DNA of 64,000 nucleotides, from assembly GCA_018266175.1 (NCBI GenBank), contig JAFEAY010000003.1, forward strand, positions 104,642 to 168,641, given 5' to 3'. The position numbers and the translations under genes are program-made. Under the pieces are notes generated by a model. The model was not told the DNA's origin. It worked only from the letters and a program-made list of their open reading frames with translations, and did no database searches. Source of the stretch: Candidatus Dependentiae bacterium. Its GTDB lineage: Bacteria > Babelota > Babeliae > Babelales > RVW-14. Of this stretch, positions 61,598 through 64,000 are shown in pieces (position 1 is the first letter of the stretch; the number at the start of each line of letters is the position of its first letter).

Positions 61598-64000
61598 ATG
61601 AAACTAGAAATGCGCGCACAACAAAGTGAGCATGAGTTGTTACAAGAATTTGCAACATCAAAAGAACAGGGACTTTCTGACCAAGAGGTCGCACTGCGAC
61701 AAAAAAAATACGGGCTTAACACCATTACAGCCCAAGAAACTACGTGGTGGCAAATTCTTGTACGGCAATTTGAATCGCCCTTCATGTATATGTTGATGGG
61801 CGCAGCACTTCTTTCATTCTTTTTGCAAGATCCTTGGAACACGGTACTCATTCTCCTGTTTGTTGTCCTCTCTGCAACACTGGGCTTTTATCAAGAATTT
61901 TATGCCGAAAAAACAATCTCATTGCTCAAAAAATATTTAACAACGAACACACAAGTTCTGCGTAATGGTGTGGTTATTGCCGTGCCAACCGAATCGCTTG
62001 TGCCGGGTGATATTGTTATACTCACCGCAGGACGGGCAATCCCGGCTGATGTTCGTTTTTTACAAACCGAGCATGTCTGGATTGATGAATCGGCACTTAC
62101 CGGAGAGTCGGCCCCCGTACACAAAACACACGAACTCGAAGAAACTGGCCAAACAACTTCACCAGCAACAATTGGACTATGCGGCAGCATGATGACCAGT
62201 GGCACCGCGCAAGCTATAGTCATTGGAACAGCAAGTAACACTCAATTTGGCAGCATTGCTTACCTCAGCACTGCAATCACCAGACGAAGCATTTTTGCTC
62301 AAGAGATAAATACCTTTAGCCGATTTGTTATGTTCTTTGTTGTGGCAACCATTGGCTGTATTTTTTTTGGTCATCTCTTGATCAAAGGAACACCGATTTC
62401 TATTTTTGAACTCGCACTTTTTGCAATTGCTCTTTCGGTAAGCATTATCCCAGAAGCACTTCCCCTGGTCATCACCTTTGCGCTCTCATTTGGAGCGCGA
62501 CGCATGGCTCAAAAAAATGTCGTTGTTAAAAGACTCTCTGCGATTGAAGATCTTGGCGGCATCGATATTTTATGCAGCGATAAAACGGGAACCATAACCA
62601 AAAATCAACTCGATGTGGTGGATGTGTACGCCGATGATCCTGGCTCAACGCTCTTGTATGCAGGACTTACCTGTGAAGAACATATTCTCAATGATGAACA
62701 GTCGATTAACTCTTTTGATCTTGCAATTTTAAATCACCTTCCGGCTCAGATGAAAGAAAAATTAAAGAGCTTTAAAATAATTGATCGACTTCCTTTTGAC
62801 CACAAAGCTCGTTATAACGCAGCACTTGTTACCGACAGCACACAAACGCTTATTATTGTGCGCGGGGCACTTGAATTTGTGACACAACACTGCGAAAAAG
62901 AAGATAGTTCTCTACTTAAAAAAACTGATGCCTGGGCACAAGACCAAGGTGTTATTGGCCGGCGCATTATTGGACTTGTGGTCAAACAGGCCCCAGGAGT
63001 TACAAAATTAGAATCACTTGAAGGTGTAAAAGATTTTTCCCTTGCAGGGCTCATTGCTTTTGAAGACCCCGTAAAACCAACAGCTCTTGAGGCACTTACC
63101 AAGGCACAGCATCTTGGTGTTGCAATCAAGCTCATTACCGGCGATGCGGTAGGCGTTGCCGCAGCCGTTGGCAAAGCGGTTGGCCTTGTGCATTCACCTG
63201 ATGAGGTGGTAACCGGTCAACAATTTGATGCATTATCTTACGAAGATAAAATGAATGTATGCGAAAATACGGCGGTATTTGCTCGTATCTTACCTGATCA
63301 AAAATTTCAGATCATCGAAATTTTACAAAAGACACACAATGTTGGATTTTTAGGTGAAGGAATTAATGACGCCCCCGCGCTTAAAGCCGCGCATATTGGG
63401 ATTGCAGTACACAACAGTACCGATGTTGCTAAAGATGCAGCAGACATTATCTTGTTACGTAAAAGCTTGAACACCATTGTCGATGGCATCGCCGAAGGGC
63501 GACGCGTGATGGAAAATTCGTTCAAATATCTGCGGGGCATGGTAACCTCAAATTTTAGTAACTTTTATACCATCGCCTTTGTTTCGCTGCTCATTGATTA
63601 TCTACCGATGCTGCCCATTCAGCTTCTGCTTATTAATCTGCTGACTGACTTTCCGCTTATTTCAATCGCAACTGATAATACCGATGCTGCAGAATTAAAG
63701 CGTCCCAAACGCGATCGCTTGCATGAAGTGGCATGGCTTGCAGTCTTTTTAGGAATTTTTAGCACGATTTTTGATCTGATGTTTTTGTCGCGATTTTATC
63801 ACGCAGAACCAGAAATTTTGCGCACCAACTGGTTTATGTACTGCATTTTTACTGGGCTATTGTTCTTCTACTCAATCAGAACAAAAATGTTTATGCTCAC
63901 CGCAGCTCGACCATCCAACCCACTCATCATCATGTCAACAGCATCGCTGCTCCTGACACTGTGGTTACCGTATACAAGTTTTGGTGCTCATTTTTTCCAC
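61598..64000 (+). CDS. P-type cation-transporting ATPase, 3'-truncated by window edge
   Basis: The frame runs open from the ATG at 61598 to the window end, 801 codons without a stop. The order of domains is that of P2/P3 ATPases: the actuator motif LTGES, PEALPLVITFALSFGARRMAQKN in the membrane, the phosphorylation site CSDKTGTITKNQ, DRLPFDHKAR in the nucleotide domain, and the hinge GEGINDAPALK, where the usual first Asp is Glu. The RRMAQKNVVVKRLSAIEDLGGIDILC stretch resembles MgtA-type and plasma-membrane proton pumps. The transported ion cannot be assigned. A GGGGAG ribosome site precedes the ATG and pgk lies 23 bases upstream. Confidence 0.9.
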   Translation, partial: MKLEMRAQQSEHELLQEFATSKEQGLSDQEVALRQKKYGLNTITAQETTWWQILVRQFESPFMYMLMGAALLSFFLQDPWNTVLILLFVVLSATLGFYQEFYAEKTISLLKKYLTTNTQVLRNGVVIAVPTESLVPGDIVILTAGRAIPADVRFLQTEHVWIDESALTGESAPVHKTHELEETGQTTSPATIGLCGSMMTSGTAQAIVIGTASNTQFGSIAYLSTAITRRSIFAQEINTFSRFVMFFVVATIGCIFFGHLLIKGTPISIFELALFAIALSVSIIPEALPLVITFALSFGARRMAQKNVVVKRLSAIEDLGGIDILCSDKTGTITKNQLDVVDVYADDPGSTLLYAGLTCEEHILNDEQSINSFDLAILNHLPAQMKEKLKSFKIIDRLPFDHKARYNAALVTDSTQTLIIVRGALEFVTQHCEKEDSSLLKKTDAWAQDQGVIGRRIIGLVVKQAPGVTKLESLEGVKDFSLAGLIAFEDPVKPTALEALTKAQHLGVAIKLITGDAVGVAAAVGKAVGLVHSPDEVVTGQQFDALSYEDKMNVCENTAVFARILPDQKFQIIEILQKTHNVGFLGEGINDAPALKAAHIGIAVHNSTDVAKDAADIILLRKSLNTIVDGIAEGRRVMENSFKYLRGMVTSNFSNFYTIAFVSLLIDYLPMLPIQLLLINLLTDFPLISIATDNTDAAELKRPKRDRLHEVAWLAVFLGIFSTIFDLMFLSRFYHAEPEILRTNWFMYCIFTGLLFFYSIRTKMFMLTAARPSNPLIIMSTASLLLTLWLPYTSFGAHFFH

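Noticed and set aside
1..64000. CRISPR arrays, insertion sequences, prophage genes, tRNA and rRNA genes
   Set aside because: No regularly spaced repeats, transposases, phage structural genes or tRNA/rRNA signatures were recognised by eye. Tools such as tRNAscan-SE, Infernal or a CRISPR finder would be decisive.

Overview
The window is an AT-rich, gene-dense chromosomal segment of a didermal bacterium. Its housekeeping genes are ordinary (rny-ymdB, proS, dnaN-recF, rplI-dnaB-ruvC, ileS, gmk, rpiB, pgk). LptF/G-like, Lol-like and Lnt-like proteins imply an outer membrane with lipoproteins. Between them sits an unusually large set of secreted, eukaryote-like proteins: signal-peptide ankyrin proteins, two ubiquitin-specific proteases (USP, family C19), a RING-H2 protein, a papain/OTU-like protease candidate and an endonuclease/exonuclease/phosphatase (EEP) protein. 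This mix fits an obligate protist- or amoeba-associated bacterium such as Candidatus Dependentiae (TM6). That assignment is an inference from gene content; no rRNA or tRNA gene was recognised to confirm it.

Layout. 1-9.3 kb: RNase Y (cut by the left edge), YmdB-like phosphoesterase, LptF/G-like permease, EamA transporter, guanylate kinase, membrane-anchored cysteine protease candidate, archaeal/eukaryal-type ProRS and a Xer recombinase. 9.3-17.1 kb: five secreted ankyrin or ankyrin-like proteins around dnaN-recF, with two gene-poor stretches, one carrying a duplicated 54-bp terminator-like element. 17.1-25.5 kb, minus strand: a replication/repair block (ruvC, dnaB, rplI), lnt, a large EEP protein and three pseudopilin-like genes. 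25.5-28.9 kb, plus strand: four exported low-complexity or coiled-coil proteins. 29.0-33.9 kb: a small membrane peptide gene, then the RING-H2 protein and two USPs in tight tandem. 34.1-42.7 kb: an AAA-like/PD-(D/E)XK protein, ileS and three secreted proteins.

42.7-53.4 kb is a co-oriented minus-strand run: a lipoprotein-like gene, rpiB, a beta-propeller/IPT protein, five tandem paralogues of a secreted ATP-grasp-like family and a polytopic GT-C-like glycosyltransferase. 53.5-64 kb: a GGDEF protein with a degenerate receiver, a second AAA-like/PD-(D/E)XK protein, a Lol-like permease, four small exported proteins, pgk and a P-type cation ATPase cut by the right edge.

The two strongest candidates for an undescribed system are the RING-USP-USP locus (a putative ubiquitin-writing and ubiquitin-erasing effector set) and the five-copy secreted ATP-grasp array, whose motifs resemble tubulin-tyrosine-ligase-type enzymes and may modify host proteins. 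A leucine/lysine heptad coiled-coil shared by both USPs and the EEP protein links these loci.
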